Below are positions 46,146 to 55,356 of a stretch of DNA of 64,000 nt, piece by piece (within the stretch, counting starts at the first letter, position 1; every line of letters begins with the position of its first letter). A program made the translations under genes and the position numbers. The notes under the pieces were generated by a model. It was not told the origin of the DNA and did no database searches. It worked only from the letters and a program-made list of their open reading frames with translations. This DNA comes from Klebsiella planticola ATCC 33531 (lineage in GTDB: Bacteria > Pseudomonadota > Gammaproteobacteria > Enterobacterales > Enterobacteriaceae): NCBI RefSeq assembly GCF_000735435.1, contig NZ_JMPP01000018.1, positions 124,001 to 188,000 of the forward strand, given 5' to 3'.

Positions 46146-47540
46146 TCAGTCGCGAGCGCCGATTTCGCGCAGCGGGCGGCCTTTCATCAGGTTACGTTCG
46201 ATGTGTTCCAGCGACACGTTTTTGGTTTCCGGGATAAGCCACAGGGTCAGGAGGATGAACAGGACGTTCAGACCGCCGTAGACCCAGAAGGTGTTGGCGC
46301 TGCCCAGCGAGTTAAGCATGGTCAGGAAGGTGGCGCCGACGATCATATTGGCAATCCAGTTGGTTGCCGTAGAGCAGGTGATGCCGAAATCGCGGCCTTT
46401 GAGCGGCTGAATTTCGGAGCACAGTACCCAGATCAGCGGACCGGCGCTCATGGCGAAGCCAACGATAAACATCAGCAGCATCAGCACGGAGAAGTACTGA
46501 GCGGTGGCTGAGTGAATACCCACGTGCATCATGGTGCCCAGAACGCCCATGCCGGTGGCCATGACGATAAAGCCAAGGATCAGCGTCGGTTTGCGGCCCC
46601 AGCGGTCAACCAGCCCGATAGCGATGAAGGTCGCCAGCACATTGGTCAGACCGACGATCACGGTCCCCCACATCTGTTCGGTGGTGTTGGTATAACCCGC
46701 CAGTTCAAAAATCTTCGGCGCGTAATACATGATGACGTTCATCCCGGTGAACTGTTGCATCACCTGCAGCAGGATGCCGAGGAATACGGCACGGCGGAAG
46801 TTGCTGTTTTCTTTAAACAGTTCCCAGCCAGACTGCTTGATCTTCAGGCTTTCACGAATCTCATCCAGTTCACGTTTGGCTTCGGCGCTGGTATCACGCA
46901 GGCGCATCAGTACGCGTTCCGCATCAACAAAGCGGCGTTTGGCTGCAAACCAGCGCGGGCTATCCGGCAGAAAGATAACGCCAATCAGCAGCAGAATCGC
47001 CGGGATGATAATCACGCCCAGCATCCAGCGCCATGCGCCGCTGTAGCTGAAGGCGGTGTCCGACAGATAGGCGCCGAGGATCCCGATGGTGATCATCAGC
47101 TGATACATGGAGATCATGCTGCCGCGGATTTTTTCGGGTGCAATTTCCGACAGGTACAGCGGAGCGGTGTACGACGCGACGCCAACGGCCAGGCCGAGCA
47201 GCACGCGGGAGACGAGCAGCACTTCAACGTTCGGGGCGGCAGCAGAGAACAGCGAACCGGCGACGAACAGGATCGCGCCGATCATCAGGCTCTTTTTCCG
47301 ACCGAGACGGAAGGAGAGCCAGCCGCTGCCGACGGCGCCGACCGCAGCGCCGAACATCATGGAGCTTACCACCCACTCCTGAGTGTGAGCGCTAATCTGG
47401 AACTCGTTGGCAATAAAGGGTAAGGCACCCGCAATAACACCGATATCAAGGCCGAAAAGCAGACCTGCCAGCGCGGCGAGGAAACAGACAAAGAACGTCA
47501 TCGTTTTGTTCGAGCGCCCTTGTTTTTTGTTGTCAGGCAT
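46146..47540 (-). CDS. galP: Galactose:H+ symporter
   Basis: A 464-residue sugar-porter MFS carrier with twelve hydrophobic segments. It has [68 protein letters not shown] and [14 protein letters not shown]. Sequence and position match E. coli GalP. GalR and CRP sites upstream fit this identity. Confidence 0.96.
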   Translation of the reverse strand: MPDNKKQGRSNKTMTFFVCFLAALAGLLFGLDIGVIAGALPFIANEFQISAHTQEWVVSSMMFGAAVGAVGSGWLSFRLGRKKSLMIGAILFVAGSLFSAAAPNVEVLLVSRVLLGLAVGVASYTAPLYLSEIAPEKIRGSMISMYQLMITIGILGAYLSDTAFSYSGAWRWMLGVIIIPAILLLIGVIFLPDSPRWFAAKRRFVDAERVLMRLRDTSAEAKRELDEIRESLKIKQSGWELFKENSNFRRAVFLGILLQVMQQFTGMNVIMYYAPKIFELAGYTNTTEQMWGTVIVGLTNVLATFIAIGLVDRWGRKPTLILGFIVMATGMGVLGTMMHVGIHSATAQYFSVLMLLMFIVGFAMSAGPLIWVLCSEIQPLKGRDFGITCSTATNWIANMIVGATFLTMLNSLGSANTFWVYGGLNVLFILLTLWLIPETKNVSLEHIERNLMKGRPLREIGARD

Positions 47541-47605
47541 AACGCCCTCCAGTTGAGTTATTGATTCTGTCGATGCTTAGGGTAGGGGAGTCTATCGCAA
47601 AAAAA

Positions 47606-47621
47606 CGTGATATCAGTCACG
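47606..47621. promoter_or_regulatory. CRP-cAMP site upstream of galP
   Basis: CGTGATATCAGTCACG has the form TGTGA-N6-TCACA with one change in each arm, giving a perfect palindrome of arms CGTGA/TCACG. It lies about 65-80 bases upstream of the galP start, beside a GalR box. Confidence 0.6.
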
Positions 47622-47624
47622 GCT

Positions 47625-47640
47625 GTGTAATCGGTTACAC
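47625..47640. promoter_or_regulatory. GalR/GalS operator upstream of galP
   Basis: GTGTAATCGGTTACAC fits the Gal box GTGNAANCGNTTNCAC at every fixed position. It lies directly beside the CRP site, so repression and activation can compete. Confidence 0.85.
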
Positions 47641-47807
47641 TAAGGTAAAGAAACGTAATCTATTAAAATAGATTAATTTCAAATAGATAGGTGATTATAA
47701 AACCTCCTGAGGAAAGCGATAATCAGATAACCCTGAAACATAATGCAATATGGTGAAAAATTGTTTCACTAACTCATTATCGTGCATGATTTCTGGCTAC
47801 AGCTCTA

Positions 47808-47823
47808 ATGTAATCGCTTTCAT
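47808..47823. promoter_or_regulatory. Second candidate GalR/GalS operator of galP
   Basis: ATGTAATCGCTTTCAT matches the Gal box except for the outermost base on each side. It lies about 183 bases upstream of the first box, a spacing that could allow looping, as at other gal operators. Confidence 0.5.
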
Positions 47824-47891
47824 TGAATGGTGGAAAGGTTCGGCGGCAATGCGGGAGTGGCGGGCGTAAGGGGGAAAGTGTGGAAGGGGGG

Positions 47892-47920
47892 AAAACAAAA
47901 AGGCCAGCGCGAGGCTGGCC
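47892..47920 (-). terminator. Intrinsic terminator of metK
   Basis: GGCCAGC (47902-47908) and GCTGGCC (47914-47920) form a stem; on the reverse strand it is followed by TTTTTGTTTTCC. It stands about 24 bases from the metK stop. Confidence 0.9.
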
Positions 47921-47943
47921 ATGGCAGGAGAAAAACGTCGGGA

Positions 47944-49098
47944 TTATTTCAGGCCGGCAGCTTCACGCAGCAGAGCGGCTTTGTCGGTTTTTTCCCACGG
48001 GAAATGTTCACGACCAAAGTGACCGTATGCCGCCGTCTCTTTGTAGATCGGGTGCAGCAGATCCAGCATCTGGATCAGACCGTAAGGACGCAGGTCGAAG
48101 AATTCACGCACCAGCAGAGTCAGCTGCTCGGACGGCACTTTTTCGGTACCGAAGGTTTCCACCATAATGGAGGTCGGCTCTGCCACGCCGATAGCGTAGG
48201 AGACCTGAATCTCACAACGGTCAGCCAGGCCTGCCGCAACGATGTTTTTCGCGACATAGCGTGCGGCATAGGCTGCGGAACGGTCAACTTTAGAAGGATC
48301 TTTACCAGAGAACGCGCCGCCGCCGTGACGAGCCATGCCGCCGTAGGTATCCACGATGATTTTACGGCCGGTCAGACCGCAGTCGCCCATCGGGCCGCCG
48401 ATAACAAAACGACCGGTCGGGTTGATGAAGAATTTGGTCGCGCTGCTCAGCCATTCAGTCGGCAGAACCGGCTTGATGATCTCTTCCATCACCGCTTCCT
48501 GCAGGGATTTCTGATCGATGTCTTCCGCGTGCTGAGTAGACAGAACCACGGCATCGATACCGACGATTTTGCCGTCGTCGTACTGGAAGGTCACCTGGCT
48601 TTTCGCATCCGGACGTAGCCACGGCAGCGTGCCGTTTTTGCGCACTTCAGCCTGACGCTGCACCAGACGGTGAGCATAGGTGATCGGCGCCGGCATCAGG
48701 ACGTCGGTTTCGTTAGTGGCATAGCCAAACATCAGGCCCTGGTCGCCCGCCCCTTGCTCCAGCGGATCGGCGCGGTCAACGCCCTGATTGATATCCGGGG
48801 ACTGTTTGCCAATGGCGCTCAGTACGGCACAGGAGTTGGCATCAAAGCCCATATCGGAATGCACGTAGCCAATTTCACGAACCGTATTACGGGTAATCTC
48901 TTCGATATCAACCCATGCGCTGGTGGTGATTTCACCGCCGACCAGCACCATGCCAGTTTTGACATAAGTTTCACACGCGACACGCGCTTTCGGATCCTGT
49001 TCGAGGATCGCATCCAGCACGGCGTCGGAGATTTGGTCAGCAATTTTGTCTGGATGCCCTTCTGATACGGACTCGGACGTAAAGAGGTGTTTTGCCAT
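47944..49098 (-). CDS. metK: S-adenosylmethionine synthetase
   Basis: A 384-residue enzyme making SAM from methionine and ATP. It has the starting block [34 protein letters not shown] and the phosphate loop [20 protein letters not shown]. Length equals E. coli MetK. Confidence 0.98.
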   Translation of the reverse strand: MAKHLFTSESVSEGHPDKIADQISDAVLDAILEQDPKARVACETYVKTGMVLVGGEITTSAWVDIEEITRNTVREIGYVHSDMGFDANSCAVLSAIGKQSPDINQGVDRADPLEQGAGDQGLMFGYATNETDVLMPAPITYAHRLVQRQAEVRKNGTLPWLRPDAKSQVTFQYDDGKIVGIDAVVLSTQHAEDIDQKSLQEAVMEEIIKPVLPTEWLSSATKFFINPTGRFVIGGPMGDCGLTGRKIIVDTYGGMARHGGGAFSGKDPSKVDRSAAYAARYVAKNIVAAGLADRCEIQVSYAIGVAEPTSIMVETFGTEKVPSEQLTLLVREFFDLRPYGLIQMLDLLHPIYKETAAYGHFGREHFPWEKTDKAALLREAAGLK

Positions 49099-49215
49099 GT
49101 TTTATTTTACCTGTGGAGTATTCGTGTAGCTCATACTGTTGTGTGGATTAGCTGTGGTAGATGATTCTACCAAAACTTGCAGGTAGTGACACGAGCAGTC
49201 TGAGTGTTAATCAGT

Positions 49216-49239
49216 ATAGACGGATTAACTTCTGGATGG
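49216..49239. promoter_or_regulatory. Candidate MetJ operator of metK
   Basis: ATAGACGG-ATTAACTT-CTGGATGG resembles tandem 8-base met boxes (AGACGTCT), with good matches in the first and third boxes only. It lies about 120 bases upstream of the metK start, where a MetJ site is expected. Confidence 0.35.
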
Positions 49240-49798
49240 CTATTTTAGGTCAAATCTTAATCCCATTTCCAGCCTTTTTTGATGCAGATCGCATTGACGA
49301 AAAATAGAGGGTGGCAATTTTTCCTGCCATTCGCGGCAACTCGCCCATTTTTATTTTGCATTTTAGCCGGCTTATCGGTATAAAACGCCGCGCGCGGCTC
49401 ATTAAAAAAGCGCACGAAGCCCATCTCGTGACGCCACTTCCAGCCGGGTTAAGCAGTCTGTTTTTACAGAAATCTGCAGCGGTGTTTTGGCACCTGCTGT
49501 GGTATGTCTAGCTTTGGCTTATCGCTGGCCCGTATCGGGGCAGTGTGGAGGTGATATCAGATAATGAACCCACGTTTTTCATCCGACTCGTCGCGTCGTT
49601 CCGTCGCGCGTCGCTATCCCGCAATCTGCATCTCTTTCATGCAAATCAGCCGATGTTCTACCCGTCTCGGCGCTTCTCAGGATTCCAGGGCCGGCAGGCT
49701 ATCTGAAAACTGAACAAGGGCGCTCTTGCTGTCGCAAGGGTTTTCTCGTGGTTTCTCCGGACTGTCATACTACGTTCGGGTATGTGTTTTACTATGAT

Positions 49799-49915
49799 AT
49801 GAATAAGAAACCGGTCGCGCAGTCGCAAAGCCAGCACTATCTGCTGGGGTTTAGGACTGTTCATGGGTTGTTATCGCGTCTTCGGACTGCGATAGTAGTC
49901 AATATTACAATTTGA
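49799..49915 (+). CDS. yqgB: Small protein YqgB
   Basis: A 38-residue ORF beginning [16 protein letters not shown] and ending with [17 protein letters not shown]. coli YqgB (43 residues) begins MKKKPVAQLERQHSLL and has LLSQFQAAIVVN near its end, so the two are clearly homologous. It stops nine bases before the speA start, and may be translated from the speA leader. Its biochemical role is unknown to me. Start context has no strong ribosome-binding site. Confidence 0.75.
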   Translation: MNKKPVAQSQSQHYLLGFRTVHGLLSRLRTAIVVNITI

Positions 49916-49923
49916 GGTTCGCT

Positions 49924-51900
49924 ATGTCTGACGACATTTCTTCAGTTTCGCCTTCGTCAGCAGGCGAACACGGCGTACTACGTTCCATGCAGGAGGTTGC
50001 GATGAGCTCCCAGGAAGCCAGCAAAATGCTACGTACTTACAATATTGCCTGGTGGGGTAATAACTACTACGACGTTAACGAACTGGGCCATATCAGCGTT
50101 TGCCCGGATCCTGACGTCCCGGAAGCGCGCGTTGACCTTGCAGAATTAGTGAAAGCACGCGAAGCGCAGGGGCAGCGCCTGCCGGCACTGTTCTGCTTCC
50201 CGCAGATTCTGCAACACCGCCTGCGTTCGATTAACGCCGCGTTTAAACGCGCGCGTGAGTCCTATGGCTATAACGGCGACTACTTCCTGGTCTATCCGAT
50301 CAAGGTTAACCAGCACCGCCGCGTGATTGAGTCGTTGATCCATTCCGGTGAACCGCTGGGTCTGGAAGCCGGTTCCAAGGCGGAGCTGATGGCGGTACTG
50401 GCGCACGCCGGTATGACCCGCAGCGTGATTGTTTGTAACGGCTACAAAGACCGCGAGTATATCCGTCTGGCGCTGGTCGGCGAAAAGATGGGCCACAAGG
50501 TCTATCTGGTCATCGAAAAAATGTCGGAAATCGCCATTGTGCTGGAAGAAGCCGAGCGCCTGAATGTCGTGCCGCGCCTTGGCGTGCGTGCGCGTCTGGC
50601 CTCGCAGGGCTCCGGTAAATGGCAGTCTTCCGGCGGTGAAAAATCGAAGTTCGGCCTGGCGGCAACGCAGGTTCTGCAGCTGGTTGAGATTCTGCGTGCG
50701 GCAGGGCATCTGGAAAGCCTGCAGCTCCTGCACTTCCACCTCGGCTCGCAGATGGCCAACATTCGCGATATCGCCACCGGCGTGCGTGAATCGTCGCGTT
50801 TCTATGTTGAGCTGCATAAGCTCGGCGTTAATATTCAGTGCTTCGATGTCGGCGGCGGTCTCGGCGTGGACTATGAAGGTACCCGCTCACAGTCTGACTG
50901 TTCGGTGAACTACGGCCTGAACGAGTATGCTAACAACATTATCTGGGCGATTGGCGATGCCTGTGAAGAGAACGGCCTGCCGCACCCGACGGTGATTACC
51001 GAATCCGGGCGCGCGGTGACCGCTCACCACACCGTGCTGGTCTCCAACATCATCGGCGTTGAACGTAACGAATACACCGAAGCGACCCCGCCTGCGCAAG
51101 ACGCGGCGCGTCCGCTGCAGAGTATGTGGGAAACCTGGCAGGAGATGCACGAGACCGGCAACCGCCGCTCGCTGCGCGAATGGCTGCACGACAGCCAGAT
51201 GGATCTCCACGATATTCATATCGGCTACTCGTCCGGTACCTTCAATCTTCAGGAGCGCGCCTGGGCAGAACAGCTGTATCTGAACATGTGCCATGAAGTA
51301 CAGAAACAGCTCGACCCGAGCAACCGTGCGCATCGACCGATTATCGACGAACTGCAGGAACGGATGGCGGATAAGATTTACGTCAACTTCTCGCTGTTCC
51401 AGTCGATGCCGGATGCATGGGGTATCGATCAGCTGTTTCCGGTGATGCCGCTGGAAGGGCTGAACATGGTGCCTGAACGCCGCGCGGTGCTGCTGGATAT
51501 CACCTGCGATTCCGATGGCGCGATTGACCACTATGTGGATGGCGACGGGATTGCCACCACCATGCCGATGCCGGAATACGATCCTGAAAATCCGCCGATG
51601 CTGGGCTTCTTTATGGTTGGCGCCTATCAGGAGATCCTCGGGAATATGCACAACCTGTTCGGCGATACCGAAGCGGTGGACGTATTCGTCTTCCCTGACG
51701 GCAGCGTTGAGGTTGAGCTCTCCGACGAAGGGGATACCGTGGCGGATATGCTGCAATATGTGCAGCTCGATCCGAACACGCTGCTGACCCAGTTCCGCGA
51801 TCAGGTGAAAAACTCCGGTCTCGACGAAGCGCTGCAGCAGCAGTTCCTCGAAGAGTTTGAAGCGGGGCTGTACGGATATACTTATCTGGAAGACGAGTAA
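49924..51900 (+). CDS. speA: Biosynthetic arginine decarboxylase
   Basis: A 658-residue fold-type III PLP enzyme that makes agmatine from arginine. [19 protein letters not shown] carries the PLP lysine, and [40 protein letters not shown] and [22 protein letters not shown] are diagnostic. ATG 49924 gives [20 protein letters not shown], the E. coli start and length. With speB it forms the agmatine route to putrescine. Confidence 0.98.
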   Translation: MSDDISSVSPSSAGEHGVLRSMQEVAMSSQEASKMLRTYNIAWWGNNYYDVNELGHISVCPDPDVPEARVDLAELVKAREAQGQRLPALFCFPQILQHRLRSINAAFKRARESYGYNGDYFLVYPIKVNQHRRVIESLIHSGEPLGLEAGSKAELMAVLAHAGMTRSVIVCNGYKDREYIRLALVGEKMGHKVYLVIEKMSEIAIVLEEAERLNVVPRLGVRARLASQGSGKWQSSGGEKSKFGLAATQVLQLVEILRAAGHLESLQLLHFHLGSQMANIRDIATGVRESSRFYVELHKLGVNIQCFDVGGGLGVDYEGTRSQSDCSVNYGLNEYANNIIWAIGDACEENGLPHPTVITESGRAVTAHHTVLVSNIIGVERNEYTEATPPAQDAARPLQSMWETWQEMHETGNRRSLREWLHDSQMDLHDIHIGYSSGTFNLQERAWAEQLYLNMCHEVQKQLDPSNRAHRPIIDELQERMADKIYVNFSLFQSMPDAWGIDQLFPVMPLEGLNMVPERRAVLLDITCDSDGAIDHYVDGDGIATTMPMPEYDPENPPMLGFFMVGAYQEILGNMHNLFGDTEAVDVFVFPDGSVEVELSDEGDTVADMLQYVQLDPNTLLTQFRDQVKNSGLDEALQQQFLEEFEAGLYGYTYLEDE

Positions 51901-51906
51901 CCGTTG

Positions 51907-51977
51907 TTGCCCGGCGGCGCTGCGCTTGCCGGGCCTACGGACGCTGGCCGGATAAGACGAAGCGTCATCCGGCAGCA
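51907..51977. repeat. REP/BIME element between speA and speB
   Basis: Two opposed REP palindromes: TGCCCGGCGGCGCTGCGCTT-GCCGGGC and GCCGGATAAGACG-AAGCGTCATCCGGC. This is the classic enterobacterial bacterial interspersed mosaic element. It may protect the speA mRNA end or bind gyrase or Pol I. Confidence 0.9.
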
Positions 51978-52066
51978 ACAAGCTACGGTTCGGTATTTGC
52001 TATACTCTCTTGAACCCGTAGACATTAACGGCGATAATTCGCCTATATAAGCAGCAACCCTATTCA

Positions 52067-52108
52067 AACCCTTCCTCGTCGGGCCTAACGACGCGGAAGG
52101 GTTTTTTT
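52067..52108 (+). terminator. Intrinsic terminator of speA
   Basis: AACCCTTCC (52067-52075) and GGAAGGGTT (52095-52103) form a 9-bp stem whose right arm runs into a run of T. It lies between the REP pair and speB, so speB has its own promoter downstream. Confidence 0.85.
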
Positions 52109-52152
52109 ATATCTGTAGTTACATACACCGACTGTAAAAAGAGGTCATACCC

Positions 52153-53073
52153 ATGAGCACCTTAGGTCATCAATACGATAACTCCCTGGTATCTAACGCG
52201 TTTGGTTTTCTGCGTCTGCCGCTGAATTTCCAGCCGTACGACAGCGATGCTGACTGGGTCATTACCGGCGTACCTTTCGATATGGCGACTTCCGGGCGCG
52301 CGGGCGGCCGTCATGGCCCGGCGGCGATCCGTCAGGTCTCTACCAACCTGGCGTGGGAACATAACCGCTTCCCATGGAACTTCGACATGCGCGAGCGCCT
52401 GAACGTGGTTGACTGCGGCGATCTGGTTTACGCCTTCGGCGACGCGCGTGAGATGAGCGAGAAGCTGCAGGCGCATGCGGAAAGACTGCTGGCGGCCGGT
52501 AAGCGTATGCTCTCCTTCGGCGGCGACCACTTCGTGACCCTGCCGCTGCTGCGCGCCCACGCGAAGCATTTCGGTAAAATGGCGCTGGTGCACTTTGATG
52601 CCCATACCGACACCTACGCCAACGGCTGCGAATTCGACCATGGCACCATGTTCTTCACCGCGCCGAAAGAAGGGCTGATCGATCCGAACCACTCTGTGCA
52701 GATCGGTATTCGTACTGAGTTCGACAAGGATAACGGCTTTACCGTCCTGGATGCCGGCCAGGTGAACGATCGTACCGTCGATGACATCATCGCCCAGGTG
52801 AAGCAGATCGTCGGCGATATGCCGGTGTACCTGACCTTCGACATCGACTGCCTGGATCCGGCGTTTGCCCCGGGCACCGGTACGCCGGTGATCGGCGGGC
52901 TGACCTCCGATCGCGCGATCAAGCTGGTACGCGGTCTGAAGGATCTGAACATCGTCGGGATGGACGTGGTGGAAGTGGCTCCGTCTTACGATCAGTCCGA
53001 GATCACCGCGCTGGCAGCGGCGACCCTGGCGCTGGAAATGCTCTACATCCAGGCGGCGAAAAAAGGCGAATAA
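52153..53073 (+). CDS. speB: Agmatinase
   Basis: A 306-residue binuclear manganese ureohydrolase that turns agmatine to putrescine and urea. The metal ligands are in [22 protein letters not shown] and [20 protein letters not shown]. Length equals E. coli SpeB. It is convergent with an MFS gene, three bases apart. Confidence 0.97.
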   Translation: MSTLGHQYDNSLVSNAFGFLRLPLNFQPYDSDADWVITGVPFDMATSGRAGGRHGPAAIRQVSTNLAWEHNRFPWNFDMRERLNVVDCGDLVYAFGDAREMSEKLQAHAERLLAAGKRMLSFGGDHFVTLPLLRAHAKHFGKMALVHFDAHTDTYANGCEFDHGTMFFTAPKEGLIDPNHSVQIGIRTEFDKDNGFTVLDAGQVNDRTVDDIIAQVKQIVGDMPVYLTFDIDCLDPAFAPGTGTPVIGGLTSDRAIKLVRGLKDLNIVGMDVVEVAPSYDQSEITALAAATLALEMLYIQAAKKGE

Positions 53074-53076
53074 ACC

Positions 53077-54288
53077 TTACGCGCTCACTGCTGCTGCGCG
53101 ACGCATGCGCAGCAGCAGCATTCCCCCGGCCAGCAGCGTTATCACCTGCGAGGCCACCAGCACGGAAAATCCTGAACTCACCGATCCCGCCGACTTCATC
53201 ACCATTCCCATTAGCAGCGGAATAAATGCCGCACAGATGTTACCCACGCCGTTAATAATGCCGTAGGCGCTGCCCACCGCCTGGCGCGGCGCATGATGCT
53301 GTACTACCGCCGGTATCGCCGCCCCCTGCAATCCCCAGAAGATATTGGCCGACAGCATGAACAGCGCCAGCAGGGCCGGCTGCTGGCTAAGCATCAGCGC
53401 CACGACCGAGCAGGCGGTCAGCGCGCCGCCGATGATAAACAGCAGCGGCGCCTGTTCCGGGCGTAACTTATCGAGCAGCACGCCGCCGAGAAATTTTGAA
53501 CCGAGGCTGAGCAGAAATGGGATCGCGGCCAGCAAACCGGTGGCCTGCAGCGAAAAGTGGTGTTCATCACGTAGCCAGGCCGGCAGCCAGGCGCTGCTGC
53601 CCCACAGATAGCTGAGAGTGGCAATCTCAACCAGCAGGATCCAGCCGAGAAGCGGCGTATGCCAGGCCAGCAGAAAGGTCCGCTGCAAGCCGGGACGCGC
53701 GCTGTTTACCGGGGCTGCCGGCGCCGGCAAAAAGCGCCAGATAGCTCCGCCGCCGAGTACCAGGTTGAGTCCCGCCAGGCTATAAAACGATCCCATCCAC
53801 CCCTGGTGCTCGACTAAAAAAGTCACCAGCGGAAAGCCCACCGCCAGGCCCAATGAGACCCCCAGGGCGGTGACGGCGTTCGGCTTGCCGATCTCTTCGG
53901 CAGAGAAGTTATCGCTGATAAAGCGCGTTTTAAGGGAAAACAGCGGACCTTCCGCGATCCCAAGGATAATCCGGGCCAGCAGCATCCCCATTAGTGAGCC
54001 CAGCAGCGGCGAGATGGCGCAGACCAGCGCCCATATCACCACGCTGCTTAACAATCCCTGTCGGTAATGCAGCTTACTTTCTATAACTGGTGTTAATAAT
54101 AACGCCGAGAATCCATAACCCAGAAGAAAGCAGGTCATCAGCATTCCCTGTAACATTCTGTTTTCATTTAAATGAAAGTGGGCGGCGAAATCGGGGTTAA
54201 GAATCATGACCGAAATATTTACCCGGTCAATGTAAGAAATAATGATAAGTAACAATAATGCGATTGTTCCCTGCCATTTTGCGGTCAT
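53077..54288 (-). CDS. MFS transporter of the anion:cation symporter type
   Basis: A 403-residue carrier with twelve hydrophobic segments. It has the family motif YIDRVNISVM near the start, LARIILGIAEGPLFSLKTRF and ISDNFSAEE, and ends AYGIINGVGNICAAFIPLLMG. The ACS group carries organic anions such as glucarate, phthalate and hydroxyphenylacetate. It is divergent from the Rieske ferredoxin gene, and two candidate IclR operators lie before it, so it probably imports the aromatic substrate. Confidence 0.88.
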   Translation of the reverse strand: MTAKWQGTIALLLLIIISYIDRVNISVMILNPDFAAHFHLNENRMLQGMLMTCFLLGYGFSALLLTPVIESKLHYRQGLLSSVVIWALVCAISPLLGSLMGMLLARIILGIAEGPLFSLKTRFISDNFSAEEIGKPNAVTALGVSLGLAVGFPLVTFLVEHQGWMGSFYSLAGLNLVLGGGAIWRFLPAPAAPVNSARPGLQRTFLLAWHTPLLGWILLVEIATLSYLWGSSAWLPAWLRDEHHFSLQATGLLAAIPFLLSLGSKFLGGVLLDKLRPEQAPLLFIIGGALTACSVVALMLSQQPALLALFMLSANIFWGLQGAAIPAVVQHHAPRQAVGSAYGIINGVGNICAAFIPLLMGMVMKSAGSVSSGFSVLVASQVITLLAGGMLLLRMRRAAAVSA

Positions 54289-54365
54289 TGTTATTCTTCT
54301 TCCTCGCTCATTGATGGATCGTTCTTGTTATTTTTAAATCGCAGTGATAATCACGGGTGTAAAAT

Positions 54366-54381
54366 GGTTCATTAGTGAAAC
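54366..54381. promoter_or_regulatory. Candidate IclR-type operator, copy 1 (imperfect)
   Basis: GGTTCATTAGTGAAAC follows the pattern GTTTCA-N4-TGAAAC with one mismatch in the left arm. It lies 78 bases upstream of the MFS start at 54288. It is 47 bases from copy 2. Confidence 0.5.
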
Positions 54382-54412
54382 TAGTTGATTTAAATGAATA
54401 ATTTAATCTTTT

Positions 54413-54428
54413 GTTTCACCAGTGAAAC
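54413..54428. promoter_or_regulatory. Candidate IclR-type operator, copy 2
   Basis: GTTTCACCAGTGAAAC has perfect 7-base arms around a 2-base centre. It is a well-defined palindrome in an otherwise AT-rich spacer. IclR-family dimers bind such short palindromes. Confidence 0.65.
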
Positions 54429-54682
54429 TTGATGGCGCGCTGCCTTTATCATTTTTAATGATCATTGAGAACGAAAGTCAATAGCTATTAACGAGGTTTT
54501 TAGCGACAGCTTAATTTAATTTCATATCACTCTTTAAATATCACAATTTCATATTGCCACTTTTTTTCGTGATCAATTGCACACTTAGATAATTAAACAG
54601 CCTCTGGTTAACAAATTCTTCACATTGCCGCTTGACGAAAGATTGAACGCTTTTATATTGACCGTATTAAATAAGAAACAGA

Positions 54683-54698
54683 GTTTCATATATGAAAC
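54683..54698. promoter_or_regulatory. Candidate IclR-type operator, copy 3
   Basis: GTTTCATATATGAAAC is a perfect 16-base palindrome. It lies 20 bases upstream of the ferredoxin start and would overlap the promoter or leader of the catabolic operon. It shares both arms with copy 2 and the right arm with copy 1. Confidence 0.65.
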
Positions 54699-54717
54699 AA
54701 AAGCCTGGAGGATCGTG

Positions 54718-55041
54718 ATGAGCTGGATAGGCGTATGTGACGCAGAGCAGGTACAGGAAGATTTCCCTTATAGCGGCAACATCGACGGTAAAGAAATCGG
54801 TATTTATCTGATTGATGGTGAGTACTACGCGCTGGAAGACGTGTGTCCACATGCCTATGCGCTGTTAAGCCAGGGGTTTGTGGAAGACGGCAAAGTTGAA
54901 TGCCCGCTGCATGAAGCGGTATTCGACGTGAAAACCGGCCAGTGTCTGCATGGTCCCGGCGGGCGCAACCTTAATCGTTATCCGGTGCGGGTATACGACA
55001 ATCAGATCCAGATTACCTTTATCGAGGAGAACGTGGCATGA
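54718..55041 (+). CDS. Rieske-type [2Fe-2S] ferredoxin of a ring-hydroxylating dioxygenase
   Basis: A 107-residue electron carrier. The Rieske ligands are C43 and H45 in VCPHAYALL, and C62 and H65 in ECPLHEAVFD, as in naphthalene- and biphenyl-type ferredoxins. It passes electrons from a flavoprotein reductase (58943-60139) to the oxygenase (55357-56379). ATG 54718 is set by GGAGG; an upstream start would place the operator inside the gene. The stop overlaps the next start (ATGA). Confidence 0.93.
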   Translation: MSWIGVCDAEQVQEDFPYSGNIDGKEIGIYLIDGEYYALEDVCPHAYALLSQGFVEDGKVECPLHEAVFDVKTGQCLHGPGGRNLNRYPVRVYDNQIQITFIEENVA

Positions 55042-55346
55042 GCGAATCCCTGGACTTTAACCCGGCGCTGCCGGAAAGCCGCCAGTTTACGCCGCCTGCG
55101 GAAGGCGGGAACGGCAACATCCATAAGCCTGGCGATTATCACAACCTTATCTGGCAAACCCGCAGTCGCGTTGCGGAAAGCTGGGAGCTGGAACTTATCG
55201 CGACCCTTGAAACGCTTTTCGAGCAGGGGGCGGAGAGCCTGACGCAGCTGGTGGACGGGCTGAATACCCTGAAGATGCACGATCGGCAAGGCGATGCCTG
55301 GAGCGAAGAGAGCTTTCGGGTGTTTTTGCAGGTAAACGGATACTGA
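55038..55346 (+). CDS. Small recombinase-like helix-turn-helix domain protein in a dioxygenase operon
   Basis: A 102-residue soluble protein with a proline-rich N-terminus and a helical rest (YHNLIWQTRSRVAESWELEL, IATLETLFEQGAESLTQLVD, GLNTLKMHDRQGDAWSEESF). It resembles proteins annotated as recombinase-like helix-turn-helix domain proteins that accompany ring-hydroxylating oxygenase genes. No catalytic residues are seen. It is coupled to the ferredoxin by ATGA and precedes the oxygenase by ten bases. It may be a regulator or an assembly factor; neither is shown. Confidence 0.8.
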   Translation: MSESLDFNPALPESRQFTPPAEGGNGNIHKPGDYHNLIWQTRSRVAESWELELIATLETLFEQGAESLTQLVDGLNTLKMHDRQGDAWSEESFRVFLQVNGY

Positions 55347-55356
55347 GGGCACGGCG

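Noticed and set aside
49658..49864. A 68-codon reverse frame as a yqgD candidate
   Set aside because: The translation does not resemble a membrane or other known protein and it overlaps yqgB on the other strand.
50887..51981. A 364-codon open frame antisense to speA
   Set aside because: It lies within a conserved speA gene and gives no family signature.
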